A DNA stretch of 64,000 bases from Triangularia verruculosa (lineage: Eukaryota; Ascomycota; Sordariomycetes; Sordariales; Podosporaceae), in NCBI GenBank assembly GCA_033296885.1, contig MU863880.1, positions 310,001-374,000 of the forward strand, given 5' to 3'. Within the stretch, counting starts at the first letter, position 1, and each line of letters opens with the position of its first letter. The translations under genes were made by a program, and so were the position numbers. The notes beneath the pieces are model-generated. The model was not told where the DNA came from. It saw only the letters and a list, made by a program, of their open reading frames with translations, and ran no database searches. Positions 1 through 10,742 of this stretch are shown here, in pieces.

Positions 1-790
1 AAAGACACTCTACTGCCACAGTCGTGGGGATGGGGTGGACGGCGCGGTTATGCCAGAGGTTAGGGAGCTGTCCGCTTGGAGTCGAGCTGAAGACGTGCAG
101 AACGAGCTGCGGTGGCTTCTGCTCTGCTGTGGCTTCGTCGCGAGCCGCATCCGCCTCGCCGCCGTCTCCCACACTTTACCCCCCAACCTTGGGAACAAAA
201 CAGAAATGTCTCTCTTCAAAAACGCGATGGAGATCTGCCCGTAGCATCAAAAGGTTTGCTGGGCCGTCAATCGGGTCGGTGGAGAACAACTGCGTGGGCG
301 AGTACTGTTGCATCTGGTTTAAAAGCCACCAGTCCTCCTCGGCGGCCGGTAGCAGATGCGCCATCTCGAGGCCGTCGCCGTAGTTGGACAGTACGCAGCG
401 CGGAGCCACATCTCCTGCCATACGTGTCGCCGATGTACCTGCCACCCATTTTTGCCACAAGGGTGGCAGATGATCATGCGGGAATCGCCAGTGTGAGAAG
501 CGCGGCACGACAGGGTAAGGAGGGTCCAGCGGGCCAGGAAGGTGAGAGAAGTATTGCGGCTCGCGCAGGATGCCGTCATCCGGGCGCTCCACACTCACGG
601 CGCCGCCGCGGTCAAGTGAGAAAAACCCGTCGCTCCATCGGTTACCGGCAATGAGGCCGCAGGCAGCCAGTGCCGTGTCGAAGTCGATGCCGCCGACATC
701 AAGTGCGGGCAGTGAGAGAAGCACTGCTGTGCTACCAAGGTACCCAGGGTGGAGAAACTTGACTTTGTGGGGCGCTGCGCTGTCGCAGGG
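1..790 (-). pseudogene. Fungal HNH-endonuclease-domain gene, cut by window edge, in-frame stop
   Basis: The minus-strand frame from about 790 to the left edge encodes a fungal HNH-type protein. A family-like N-terminal block FLHPGY..LPALDVGGIDFDTALAACGLIAGN is followed by CVLSNYGDGLEMAHLLPAAE, then a partner segment with NLLMLRADLHRVFE and FCFVPK. These correspond to the Cys/His and D-H-F positions of fungal HNH domains. The frame stops at TAA (178-176). The same frame then stays open to the edge and still reads like the family (LVLHVFSSTPSGQLPNLWHN). I therefore see either a nonsense mutation or an unrecognised short intron: a weak GTTGGG donor sits in phase just upstream of the TAA. The upstream exon and start codon were not located. 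Substrate is unknown. Confidence 0.6.
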
Positions 791-1124
791 CTGTCATTCG
801 GATGACATTCGGGTTCGTTTGCAGCAGGACGCAATTGCATTTTGTGTAGCAGAGGTAATTCGTCGCGATATAAGTGAGAGGGGGAAGAGCTGGCTGGCGG
901 ATTGCTAGGTAATGAAACCTTTCGCGGTATTATTGTGTTGGTCTGTGCTTAACTCGGGCGGTTGTCTCGCCAACTAGGGATGAAAGCAGGCTCGCAAGTA
1001 GTGGTTAGGCAGAACGTGGAGTGAGTTACTGCTTGTGACGGATCAGCACCAAAACACTAACAAATGTCACAAGCGCTTTTTCACCCCACGTAGGCAGTTA
1101 GTTATACCACAAATACTTATTCAT

Positions 1125-1318
1125 TATGGATTTATCTATGCGCAAGACACGGGCCATCTCTTATAGAAATATCACCCAAATTCCCCTGCTCATCCTCTTC
1201 AATGGGGTGGAAGCGAGTCAAAACAAGCAGATCGCTACGCCTAATAGCCACCGAGCAGGGAGTCGACGAGGGTTTTTGGTGAAAAAGTGGCCCGTGCTTG
1301 CGCATAGACAAATCTATA
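1125..1318. repeat. Inverted-repeat element, MITE-like or hairpin relic
   Basis: Arms at about 1125-1156 and 1288-1318 are near-perfect reverse complements. Both contain TCTATGCGCAAG followed by a CACGGGCCA-type inner end, with a few substitutions and one indel. They enclose about 130 bp with no recognisable coding content. Two small opposite-strand ORFs begin with similar residues only because of the palindrome. The size and arms fit a non-autonomous terminal-inverted-repeat element or a hairpin. No clear target-site duplication was identified. Confidence 0.5.
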
Positions 1319-1510
1319 TCCAATAAGTTTTACAGCGACAGTTGAGAACTAAGCAATTTAGACAACAGTCTTCCCGCCCCCACTACAGAACGGGAGTAGA
1401 GATTCTTATCCCTACCATAAGATCAAGAAGTAGGAAGCGAATGAATTTATACCCTCTACTTCCTTCCAGAAGGTCAATGTCACTCCTGCTAAAAAGCAAT
1501 GTTAGGATGA

Positions 1511-1581
1511 GGTCCTACCCGGACTCGAACCGGGGTTGCCGGAATCAGAATCCGGAGTGATAACCGCTACACTATAGAACC
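1511..1581 (-). tRNA. tRNA-Gln(CTG)
   Basis: The cloverleaf folds on the minus strand. The acceptor stem GGTTCTA pairs with TAGGACC. The D-arm is GTGTAGCGGTTATCAC. The anticodon stem CCGGA/TCCGG encloses loop TTCTGAT (anticodon CTG). The T-arm CCCGG-TTCGAGT-CCGGG is canonical. No intron is present. Confidence 0.93.
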
Positions 1582-1787
1582 TGGAATGTTCTGTGAGTGC
1601 ATTAATTGAGGAAATGCCTCAAGTTCTTCTTTCTTTCCCGCTGTGTGGGATAGTGTTATGTCTCCACCCATGCCGAGTCATGCGGTTACTCCACAGTCAA
1701 CGTCTTTTGCTTCTGATGCTTTTAAGCTAGCGCCAGAATCACCACTTACAAAGTGCGAAGTGATGTTCTATTTATCTTGCTGTGCGG

Positions 1788-4028
1788 TCACCCTAATGCA
1801 ACCTCTTTCCAAACCGGCCCGGGTTTGAAGCTGTGACATATAGAATCCTGCCGCACCGCGCCAATGCCCCGTCTTTCAGCTACCCCGTCTTTCCACTCTA
1901 TGAGCATCACGTAGTATATAGTGGTGTTGTACTCCCGATCCCGCAGGTACACTTTACTCCCCATTCCTGTTTTTGTTCTGTCGAGATCGTTGAAGTCCCG
2001 CGCCCTCCCCTCTGAGAGGAGGATAACGTCAAATGGCTCGATCGACTCAAAGAAACCCTCAGAGTCGTTGAAGCCATCAAGAGCGACGCCGCCACATTCC
2101 TCACCGTTCTGTCCGAGCAGACGGGCCTGGTGTCTAAAGACATCGGTGATTTGGATCTTAAGTGACACAACCAAGGTCCAGAAGCGCAGGATTGGGTATG
2201 GCTTTGGGCTAGTAGTAGAGGTGAACACCGTTTCGGACCGGGTAACCTCAGGAATAGGACATTTGAATGGCTGGCGTGGGAGGAGGGAGCTGGTGTGATC
2301 ATCACAAACCAGCTCTGTTTTGCCTGTTAGATCTGAGACATACCAGACTATCCAGGTCCGGTTGCGTAGCCATAGGTTCAGCGAGAGTTCACAGTCAGTC
2401 CAGCCTGCACGTCTCAGGTGCATTTCGACTTTTCCTCGCCAGCCAGCCCACGAATAACTGGGGAATCCTTCTCGGCGACTGAGACTCTTTCCCTCAAACA
2501 ACAGGAAAATGTCGAGCTCTCGTCTGGGTAGGCCTTGGAGCACTTGGTACCCCGAGCTTACCGACACCCGCCGGATAACACCTGCAATAGCCCGGAGAAC
2601 ATCTGAGTCTAAGGTGAGAGTCCGAGAAGTGTAACCCTCAATCAAGTCCATATATGTTTTGATCACGTCAAATTTTGATCCCGCTTTTCCAAGTTCCATC
2701 GATCGGTGCGTTCCGTGATCATGGTTTTGTACGGTAGTTATCAGGCTGTGATCACAACATCTTTCTCGGTATTCACTCGCGTGGCACCGGAAGACGGTGT
2801 GTTCTTGAAAGAAGTACAAAGTTCGGCGGGATAAAACATGCTCTTGGAGACTGGCAAATTATCGATTAGCAAGCCGTGGGATTTCGGACTGTTTCTATTC
2901 CCGGGGCACGCGGATCGCCTAAGAGAGAACTTACGTCCACGCGCGGGTGTGATAAGCGCTTTCCTCTAACAACAGATCGGTTGCGATCAGTTTACCAAGA
3001 AAGATACCAGGCTTGACTTGGCTAGCAGCCCGTCTATCTTGTCTGCTCCCGGAATCGACACCTGGAAGCCCGGCGTTGGCATCATGACCAGAGGCGGCAA
3101 TAATGGTAATCCATGCTCGTTCGTAAACTTGGTCCATGACTGCTATACCTGGTTCAAGATCCATAGGATCGTTTTGGACCAGACATAGAGAATCGATCCA
3201 TAGATAGCGCTTGCCGAGCTTTCGGGTCAGTGTGATGGCGTCTCGAATGGTGGCAGGGAGAAGATTCCATGCTGCACTGATGGCAGCGGGTTGCAGAAAG
3301 ATTTTGAGGTTTGCCTTTGTTAATCTGAAGTTCGAGATAGAGCCCCATACATAACTGAGTGCTATGTAGTCCACTGTGTCACACGATTGGATGAGGCAGG
3401 CGTTGTTGACATCGATGTAGCGAAGAAATTTGAGACCAGGGTAGCACTCTTCAAAGTTAAATGCGTCGGTATTCGTTTTCGAAATGCACTGGTGATCTCT
3501 AGCACACCCCTCAATCCAATTGCTAAGCCGATCAATATCGATTTGTCGAGGTAGCTCTGGGAACAAATAGTTGAATCTCATCCTTAGGCTTCCGCCAGCT
3601 GTTTGACTGTTGCTCACAGCAAAACCCAACCCGATGTCGGTTCTTGTCGAGTTCGAAAGGCCGTCTGTGTTAATCCAAAAGGACTGCATTCGGACGATCC
3701 AGTTAATCCAAACGGTGATCGTGGGCGAGTTGAAAGGCGATGATACGAATCCTCTCGTTCTGTTGTGCCGAAATATCAATTCGCTGACCAGTCGGCAAAC
3801 CGGACATGGGCTATTCTGCACCCGAGATAGCTCCCCAAGTTCCCAACTGTTGCAGGAATAAGAGAAGTAACCAACATCGTCACGAGAGCTGTCCGTGAAG
3901 TAGCCAGTACCTAGAGAGCGATATGTGAAAGATCCCACATCGAGAATGCCCAGCCTATTTTCTTGTAGTCTGTCGAAGGGTATTTTCTCGCAGTGTTGAC
4001 ATAGATCAAAGATTGAAGAATCCGACAT
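1788..4028 (-). CDS. HET (heterokaryon incompatibility) domain protein
   Basis: Two exons (4028-2935 and 2850-1788) joined across an 84-bp GTAAGT...CAG intron give 718 residues. The HET domain is recognised by YIALSYVWG (about residues 221-229) and by IRDAITLTRKLGKRYLWIDSL with the adjoining LVQND (about 261-287). The start chosen is the ATG of MSDSSIFDLC, which precedes a small Cys-rich block (DLCQHC). An upstream in-frame ATG would add 47 residues. After the splice the frame reads AWT-LQEHVLSRRTLYF, the usual end of HET domains. HET proteins trigger cell death or growth arrest after fusion of genetically unlike hyphae; they usually act with a partner, and none is recognisable next door. The C-terminal half has no recognised domain. 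Confidence 0.88.
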
Positions 4029-4611
4029 GTTGGTGAGGTGCTGAAACCCTCGCAACTCAGATGCAGATAGATGAAAGCACCTTCCTTCGGTGCCTGCGTT
4101 CCCGCTTGCGATGGGAGGCCTGGTGGCCACGTGATGGTTGCCAATCAGACAGCAAGCTGTGCCATCCATTCATTACCATTCATCTGATTGGTGCTACCTT
4201 ATCAGCATGCATCTTGATCCTCTCACACTTCCCATCTTCAATGTCGCTGCTGCTCTTTTTTGCCCTCTTCATATTTTTATTCGTCATCTCTTTCACGCCG
4301 ATTGCAGCCAAAAGAACAATTAACAAGAACTTCACTAGTATTTCATGATGTGTCAAGCACATTCCGCCTTGGTGGCTAAATAGCACCTGTTGTCAACTTC
4401 ATCGTCATGCAGTATGCACTGTGTCTATTGTCAAAGTCTTGACTCTTCGAACCACAATGAGAAAATGATCAAAAGGCAAGGGAGTTGAGGCTTGTAAGAG
4501 GCTGGGCCGATAAGGGGTGATGCAGTCAAGCACCCAGGGGGGTTTAATGCCAAGTTTCAACTAACACACGCACAAGAACAATTTATTATCCAACCCTGTG
4601 CATCCAATCAT
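4029..4611. other. Intergenic between HET and phosphatase genes
   Basis: This 583-bp stretch between the HET start and the phosphatase stop holds no convincing gene. It should contain the HET promoter and the phosphatase 3' region. Small ORFs here overlap each other and match no family I recognise. Confidence 0.6.
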
Positions 4612-5995
4612 CTACATGACCTTGCCGTTCTTCAACGCACCAGCATGCGCCACTCCACCGCCCACAGTAGGGTTCCTCGCCAGCTTATTCTCCCCATTCC
4701 TGATCAAGAACTTTGCAATCTTGATCTCCTCGGTACTCCTCTTCTTCAAATTCGGAATACCAAAGAACTGCGCCTCGATGGCATCGTACCCGATATCCAT
4801 CTCAAAATATCCCCTGTAGTACAGATCCTGCCACTGCAGAGTCGGGTTGTTATTGATCAACAGCTTCGAAATCGGATTCGTGATGAACTTGGGGACAAGT
4901 CCCGTCAGCGGACTCGAGCTGCTGACCGCACTGCCCGCCAGCTCAACACCCACCGCGCCAGCTCCCGTGTTTTCGTTGTATCCATCAGTAGACCAAGCCA
5001 TATCGCTCACCCAAGCGGCATGGCTATCACCGCTCAACATAACAGTGTTGTTGATCTTATTGTCCACCAACGTCTTGTAGACTCTGTCCCTGTTGGCAAC
5101 ATACCCATCCCACTGGTCAAGATTAAACGGCTCATCGTTAAAAACCCCAATCGTCACCCTACTAAAGATAACCTGGTTCCCCACCAGCCTCCAGCGGGCT
5201 TGTCTATCGCTCGACTCCTTCAGCTTGTCATAAAGCCACGCCTCCTGGTTGAACCCCATAATCGTCCGGTTAACCCAATTAACTTGCTCTTCCACCTCGT
5301 CCTTATTCCCCCCAACCGCCCCGCCGAGAGAACCGAGAACGGTCACGTCCCGGTTGTACTGTCTCGTGTCAAGCATGATGAGATCAAAGAGATTCCCGAC
5401 GGAAAAGTCCCGCCAGATGCGGAGGGAGTCATCCATGGCTACCTGCCTCAGCGGCATCCACTCAAAGTACGACCTCACCGCTGCCTGCTTTCTCTTCTTG
5501 AACTCCTCGCCCTCGCTGTTCTTGGAACCGCTGTTGTAGCTGTTGTCGGCGACCTCGTGGTCGTCCCAGACGGGGATCCAGGGGAAGCGCTGGTGGGAGA
5601 GGGCGAGGTCGGGGTCGAGGCGGTAGGAAGCGGTGCGCTTGCGGTAGTCGTACAGGGAGTACGTCTCGCGGTTCGGGAGGGGTTTCCGGAAGTCGGTGAG
5701 GCCTGCTTTGTACTCGTAGATGTAGTCGCCGAGGTGGAGGATGTAGTCTGCGGAATCTTTGGCGTTGACGGCGCCGTAGGCGTTGAAGTAGCCTTCGGGG
5801 TAGTTGGAGCAGGAGTAGACTGCCAGTTTGACGTTGCGGGGGACGGTTTGGGTTTTGGTGGGGAGGGTCTTTGTGCGGCCGGTGGCGGAGGATTTGGAGG
5901 AATCGCAGACGTTGAAGCGGTAGAAGTAGGTGGTGAAGGGTTGGAGGTTGGTTGCTTCGAACTATTGAGATGGGGGTCAGGTTATGGTGATGATA

Positions 5996-6026
<31 letters not shown>

Positions 6027-6576
6027 TACACTAACCTGACCAGACGCATTAGCTTGAGGAATAAGATCACCCGCTGAAAACTATGCTAGAAAACGACACG
6101 ACGGANNNNNNNNNNCCCCCCCCCCCCCCCCCGCCGGCCCAGGGGAGGTGTACCTTGACTGTCCAGTCGACTTCGCTGGAGGTATATGCTCTCCCGCTGT
6201 CCACGATGCGAGTCAAGGCCTCGTCGGTGCCGATGCGGTACTCAGCGCAGGCGGCCCGGCTGCTGGGGGAGGCGCCTTCATCGCCGTAGATGGGGACTAC
6301 ACCTTCTGGGACGATATCGGAAGCGACATTGTCAGTTGTGGGGGACAGTCTGGTCCAGAGGATGACAGAGTTGGCATATGGATCTCCCGAGGCGACGCCA
6401 TGGGTGAAGTTCACCTCAGCAGCTGCGTACAGAGAGCCGGTCTGGCGCTTGTGTACGTGAGAGATGGGAACAGCAAGAGATGCATGACGGCGAGAAGGGG
6501 AGAGGTAAGCAAGGTTGTTCTCGAACGAAGCCGAGACAACACCCGCGAGGGAGAGGGCGGCTGTGAGGCGCAACAT
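4612..6576 (-). CDS. Secreted PhoD-like alkaline phosphatase
   Basis: Two exons (6576-6154 and 5961-4612) splice in phase 0 (WTVK-FEATNLQPFTTYFYRF) to about 590 residues. The N-terminus MLRLTAALSLAGVVSAS is a signal peptide. A PhoD N-terminal domain (FTHGVASGDPYANSVILWTR) is followed by the metallophosphatase domain with CSNYP (about 192), LGDYIYEY (about 219), WDDHEVADN (about 273-281) and GDSH (about 452-455). These residues bind metal ions in PhoD enzymes. The protein probably releases phosphate from phosphomonoesters or phosphodiesters outside the cell. The intron (5962-6153) contains the assembly gap, so its true length is unknown, but both exons are intact. A 464-codon open frame on the opposite strand is a shadow of this gene. 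Confidence 0.9.
5996..6132. repeat. G29 and C17 homopolymers flanking a 10-N assembly gap
   Basis: A run of 29 G (5996-6024), 81 bp of ordinary sequence, ten N (6106-6115) and a run of 17 C (6116-6132) all lie inside the PhoD intron. The G and C runs are inverted relative to each other and could pair or form G-quadruplex structures. This probably explains the failed assembly. True run lengths and gap size are uncertain. Confidence 0.95.
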
Positions 6577-7318
6577 GGTGGCTGTTGACTGGGACCTCTT
6601 CAGTATTTACTGGCCTGGGAGACAAAGTGAAGCCATCGCCACAACCTAGCAGATGGGGCTATGGTATTTGTACCTGTAATATTTCTTGCAGTAATAAGTG
6701 CTTACGGACAGGGGATGCAAGGGCCTTGGATCGCCGTGCATATAACCTCGGGATCATACACTGACACCCCTACTTGGCATGCTTGGGTCAATATCTTCAG
6801 CAGCGTTCATCAAATCTTGTTCCTGACTGGCCATATTCCGTGGACCTGGCATTGGATCATGCACTCCAGCAATGTTCCTGAGCAAGGTAGAGGACATGTG
6901 GGCATCAGCTTTCCCTACAGAGAACTAGACACGCAGGGCCAAGCCAATGAAGCAGCCTCATTCCTGCAACGTGATCTGGATCGAAGCTGTCTTAGACTCT
7001 CAGTCCACTGTCAAATCAGCAATCGGGTATTTCAAGGCCGATTAAGACCCGCTATCTTTCGGCAAGGCCCACTGGATGTAACGCTGGGAGGCTGATGACG
7101 TTGTAGACAAAAGCCACCCCTGTCCGGTGTTGTCTGTGAAGAAGCCAATCGCTAAAGAACGTGGTGCCGCTTTTGAAGACGCCTTCCTGAAGCGCACAAG
7201 TCTTGGGGGGTGTCGGCGCTCGAAACGAGACCGACGTGAATGCAGCATGTGATTTTGACGAGTTGGAAGAAAGCTTGGGGAAAAAGAAAGTTTGAGTGGT
7301 GAATGCAAGCAAAAGTTA
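6577..7318. other. Intergenic, phosphatase promoter side
   Basis: This region lies between the phosphatase start and tRNA-His. A 144-codon plus-strand ORF (6661-7095) begins with a hydrophobic stretch, but matches nothing I recognise and lacks convincing codon bias. I see no supported gene. Confidence 0.5.
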
Positions 7319-7416
7319 TGGGCGACCCCGGAATCGAACCGGGGTTTCTTCGGATTCGTAGTATGGAATTACTTGAATTCCACAACGAAGCGTCCTGACC
7401 ACTAGACTAGTCACCC
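7319..7416 (-). tRNA. tRNA-His(GTG) with intron
   Basis: The acceptor stem GGGTGAC pairs with GTCGCCC, followed by discriminator A. The anticodon stem CTTCG/CGAAG carries loop TTGTGG..C, giving anticodon GTG. An intron of about 26 nt follows position 37. The T-arm CCCCGG-TTCGATT-CCGGGG is canonical. It is a dispersed copy of the array at 9.85-10.44 kb, with a different intron sequence. Confidence 0.88.
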
Positions 7417-8227
7417 GGTGAGGTATTAATTGATGGCTTCGTTGGGTGATTTTAGCGTCTATATCAAAACATCCATCCAGTATCCCTTTTCGCCACTTTG
7501 CTGGCCCCTTTGCATCGCAACAACGCAAGGTTCAACAAGAACGCCTGCACATGGATAATAATGACTATCCTTCAAAATAAATAACAACAGGCCCTGCAAG
7601 AACCGTCTCGGAATATCCGCCACTGCTCTCCTTCGAGGAGGCCCGTGGGGGTCATTGCAACAATTCGCCGACCAGGGCTCTCTGCGTACGGCTCCTTGCA
7701 CCAGTCAAGGCGGCCCCAGACTCTGTGCAACTTCAACTACCGGTTCCCGAGATTTGTTTGCAACCTTCAGGCTGCATCGCCATCCTCACTTATGATGACA
7801 TTTGGTTCCCTCGTATCGTGCCGCTTCTTATCTTCAAGTTGGGCATCATGAGTTGCGTCGTGGGGTTTCACATACTTGAGGCCTACAGCGCCAAAAGAGC
7901 CAGCAAAGCAAACACCATAGAAATAGCTGGAAAAAGCTCGACTCATTGGTCAAAGTCAAAGAGAGACAAACAGAGAACAAAATTCATTGACGGTGGTGGC
8001 AGTTTCAACTGCATTGTTCCGCCTCGAAGCTGGCCTCAATGGGCATCAGCTGATGCAACCATGGCAACAATGATGGATGTGTTGGAACGAGCTAGTTCTG
8101 ACGGGAAGAGTTGAAGAATCAGCCTTTCTCCTGTTTCTGGGATAAGTGACCGCATGATCCGTGATGCGAAAGCGAAGAAGACCAAGTCTACCGCACTGAT
8201 TCCAGTCACTCTAACCAACTGGTCACC
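7417..8227. other. Intergenic, no gene recognised
   Basis: About 800 bp separate tRNA-His from the P450-like gene. A 129-codon ORF (7725-8114) shows no domain and no signal peptide, and is probably chance. The promoter of the P450-like gene should lie at its right end. Confidence 0.5.
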
Positions 8228-9828
8228 ATGTGGTCTTCCAGTTATGTTCCCTGGGCAAATATGCCTCTGATGACTCGGTCTATCCCTTCCCATTCCTACT
8301 TGATTGCCATCTCTCTCTCCATCCTCATTTTCAGATCTCTCAACATCGTGGTGATCGCTTGCATCGGATTGCTTTGCACACTTCTCTCGGTCCTGGCTCA
8401 CCATATGGCACCCAACCGGCCTTCCCAGATTCAAGAAGTCTCAGAAGAAGAAATCAAAGTCTGGCTCAGAGAACAGAAGTCCATCATCGACTTCTCCTTT
8501 GCAGGTGTCAAAAAACCCAAAGACACCCTCCCGCTCCGCGCCGCAGCCAACGCAAGAATCGCCAGTGCCTTCGGCCTCACAAACTCCCTCACCACCTCCA
8601 CTCCCTCTGTCCACAGGTTGTTCTTCCGCAAAGTCGCGCTACACATCAATCGCCCCGACCGAAGCTGGAAAGCCCTCTTTCAAATCGCCACTGCCACCCT
8701 CACCGCCGAACTCCGCCGCGACACCGGCTGGCCACTTCGCATAGCAGAAGCCGCCAGAATAACCAGCCTCAGCGTCGTCCTCTACGACAACTTCGATATC
8801 GCTGAACCCATCCCCCGAGATATTCTCAGGAAAATCACAGATGAAATCAACGACCAATGGATCGTGACCAAGTACTCCGACAGTCCCCCCCAAAGCCCCA
8901 GGATGCTCAACCTCCACCTCGCAGACTGCAACCTCTCCCACCGCTTCACAAACCGAACGATCACCGACCCAGACGAGTCGGGAGAGATCCTAAGCATCAT
9001 CATGCCGCAATACGAAACCCTCTGGCGGGTCGTCCTAGCCACCTACCTCCTCGCCTTTCATATTTATCCCTCCCCCACCCTCGCAGCCAGAATATCTTCC
9101 GTCCCCGCCTGTCTCGGTTCAAATTCCGGCGAAGAAAAAGAAGCTCTCAAGCTAGCCAAAGTACTACCCCTCTTCCCTTCTTTAAACCATCCCCGCGGAA
9201 GAGCTAACAAATTCCACAGGAAGGCCTCCGCCTAACCCCCTCCAACAAACGCATATACCGCCACACGCCCGGCCCCCTCCCCACCCAAATCAAAGCCGAC
9301 CTCGAACTCATGCACCGCCACCCCTCCATCTGGGGTCCCACCGCCCTCGAGTTCAACCCCTCCCGCTTCGACAACCTCACCCCCCTCCAGCAAGAAGCAT
9401 ACCTCCCTTTTTCCTCCCGACCCCACCGATGCCCAGCCTTTAGCGGATTCGGGGACCGAATGGTTACCTGCCTCGTCGTCGCCATGGGCAGGGTACTCGA
9501 CACGGCGCCTGAAAAGGGAAGAATACATCCCATAAACGAACAGAGCGACGGCCCGCAACAATTGCCGAAGACTATCGACACAGGAAGAGAGGGCATGGAG
9601 TCTTGGCTATATATCCAGTCTGGACGCGAATACAAGGAGTGGGAGGAGAGACAGGAGGCAAGAAGGAATTATAAGCTGCCGTGGATGAAGAGGAAGGAGA
9701 ACTCAGAGACTGGGAGTCGGCAAGTAGTAATGGGGAGGAGGCGGAGAGTGATATCAGGAAAGAGGAGTGATGGAATGGACAGTGTTATTGCAGCTCAGTG
9801 GAGAATAGGGGGTGGGTCAATAGAATGA
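8228..9828 (+). CDS. Divergent cytochrome P450-like protein
   Basis: Two exons (8228-9160 and 9220-9828) join in phase 0 across a 59-bp intron with GTACTA donor, GCTAAC branch and CACAG acceptor. The product is about 513 residues, the usual P450 length. A hydrophobic N-terminal anchor lies at about residues 24-57. The splice restores a K-helix-like block KEGLRLTPSNKRIYR with E-x-x-R. After it come a PERF-like FNPSRF and a heme-loop-like PFSSRPHRCPAF. The presumed heme-binding Cys is kept, but the usual FxxGxRxC glycine is Arg-Pro here. I infer a membrane P450 or a divergent, possibly inactive, relative. The substrate cannot be told. No biosynthetic cluster is visible around it. Confidence 0.72.
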
Positions 9829-9850
9829 AGACAAAAATTGACAAAAGAGA

Positions 9851-9948
9851 TGGGCGACCCCGGAATCGAACCGGGGTTTCTTCGGATCGTATGTGATATT
9901 CTTGTGAATAACCACAACGAAGCGTCCTGACCACTAGACTAGTCACCC
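9851..9948 (-). tRNA. tRNA-His(GTG) with intron, array copy A
   Basis: The cloverleaf and mature sequence match the copy at 7319-7416. The intron of about 26 nt differs in sequence. It is the first unit of a three-copy tandem array. Its 3'-flanking sequence on the plus strand is the same as in copy B. Confidence 0.88.
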
Positions 9949-10091
9949 GGTGAGGTATTTGTGATTGAGTTTTCGGCTCCGGAGTCAGAGGTTTTGTCTT
10001 GGTGGCAGCCCATGGCAGAAACCGGATGTCCGTAGCCCCTGAATCACATATCGACGCATAAGAATGTAGACAAAAATTGACAAAAGAGAGA

Positions 10092-10195
10092 TGGGCGACC
10101 CCGGAATCGAACCGGGGTTTCTTCGGATCCTATGTGACTGTGATATTCCTGCGAATAACCACAACGAAGCGTCCTGACCACTAGACTAGTCACCC
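10092..10195 (-). tRNA. tRNA-His(GTG) with intron, array copy B
   Basis: Same mature tRNA as copy A, with an intron of about 32 nt, six longer than in A. The flanks repeat those of copy A almost exactly. Confidence 0.88.
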
Positions 10196-10338
10196 GGTGA
10201 GGTATTTGTGATTGAGTTTTCGGCTCCGGAGTCAGAGGTTTTGTCTTGGTGGCAGCCCATGGCAGAAACCGGATGTCCGTAGCCCCTGAATCACATATCG
10301 ACGCATAAGAATGTAGACAAAAATTGACAAAAGAGAGA

Positions 10339-10442
10339 TGGGCGACCCCGGAATCGAACCGGGGTTTCTTCGGATCCTATGTGACTGTGATATTCCTGCG
10401 AATAACCACAACGAAGCGTCCTGACCACTAGACTAGTCACCC
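10339..10442 (-). tRNA. tRNA-His(GTG) with intron, array copy C
   Basis: Identical by eye to copy B over the gene, including the intron of about 32 nt. It is the last unit of the array; the sequence beyond it diverges. Confidence 0.88.
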
Positions 10443-10742
10443 GGTGAGGTATTTGTGATTGAGTTTTCGGCTCCGGAGTCAGAGGTTTTGGCGGCCCATG
10501 GGCCATGGCACAAACCGGATGTCCGTAGCCCCTGAATCACATATCAACACACAAAGTTGTGAAGATAACAAATAACTTTGCCGCTTATTTGGCATAGAAA
10601 CATCCCTCTTCATATATCCATACCCATACCCAAACACGCTGGCTAAAAGCCTCACAAATAGACACGCCTCCGCAACTTGAAGATCACCAACCTTCACAAC
10701 CCCAACCAGTTTTCCCTCCTTACCGCTTTCCGCACAACCCGC

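Larger units (their letters stand above)
9840..10535. repeat. Tandem array of three tRNA-His units
   Basis: Three tRNA-containing units lie with spacing of 241 and 247 bp. Between genes they share a flank of about 140 bp that includes TTTTCGGCTCCGGAGTCAG and an AAAATTGACAAAAGAGA segment. Copies A and B look the same outside the tRNA intron. The flank after copy C diverges by a short deletion/substitution near 10489-10508. This points to recent tandem duplication. Confidence 0.92.

Noticed and set aside
4645..6039. 464-codon plus-strand ORF
   Set aside because: It is the exact antisense of the PhoD phosphatase exon. Low-complexity Val/Gly translation, no domain.
6067..6105. Open stretch just before the N gap as an extra phosphatase exon
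   Set aside because: Its frame adds residues absent from the family. Direct splicing 6154 to 5961 gives the expected WTVK-FEATNLQPF.
6661..7095. 144-codon ORF with hydrophobic start
   Set aside because: No conserved motif, no splice partners, composition like the surrounding intergenic DNA.
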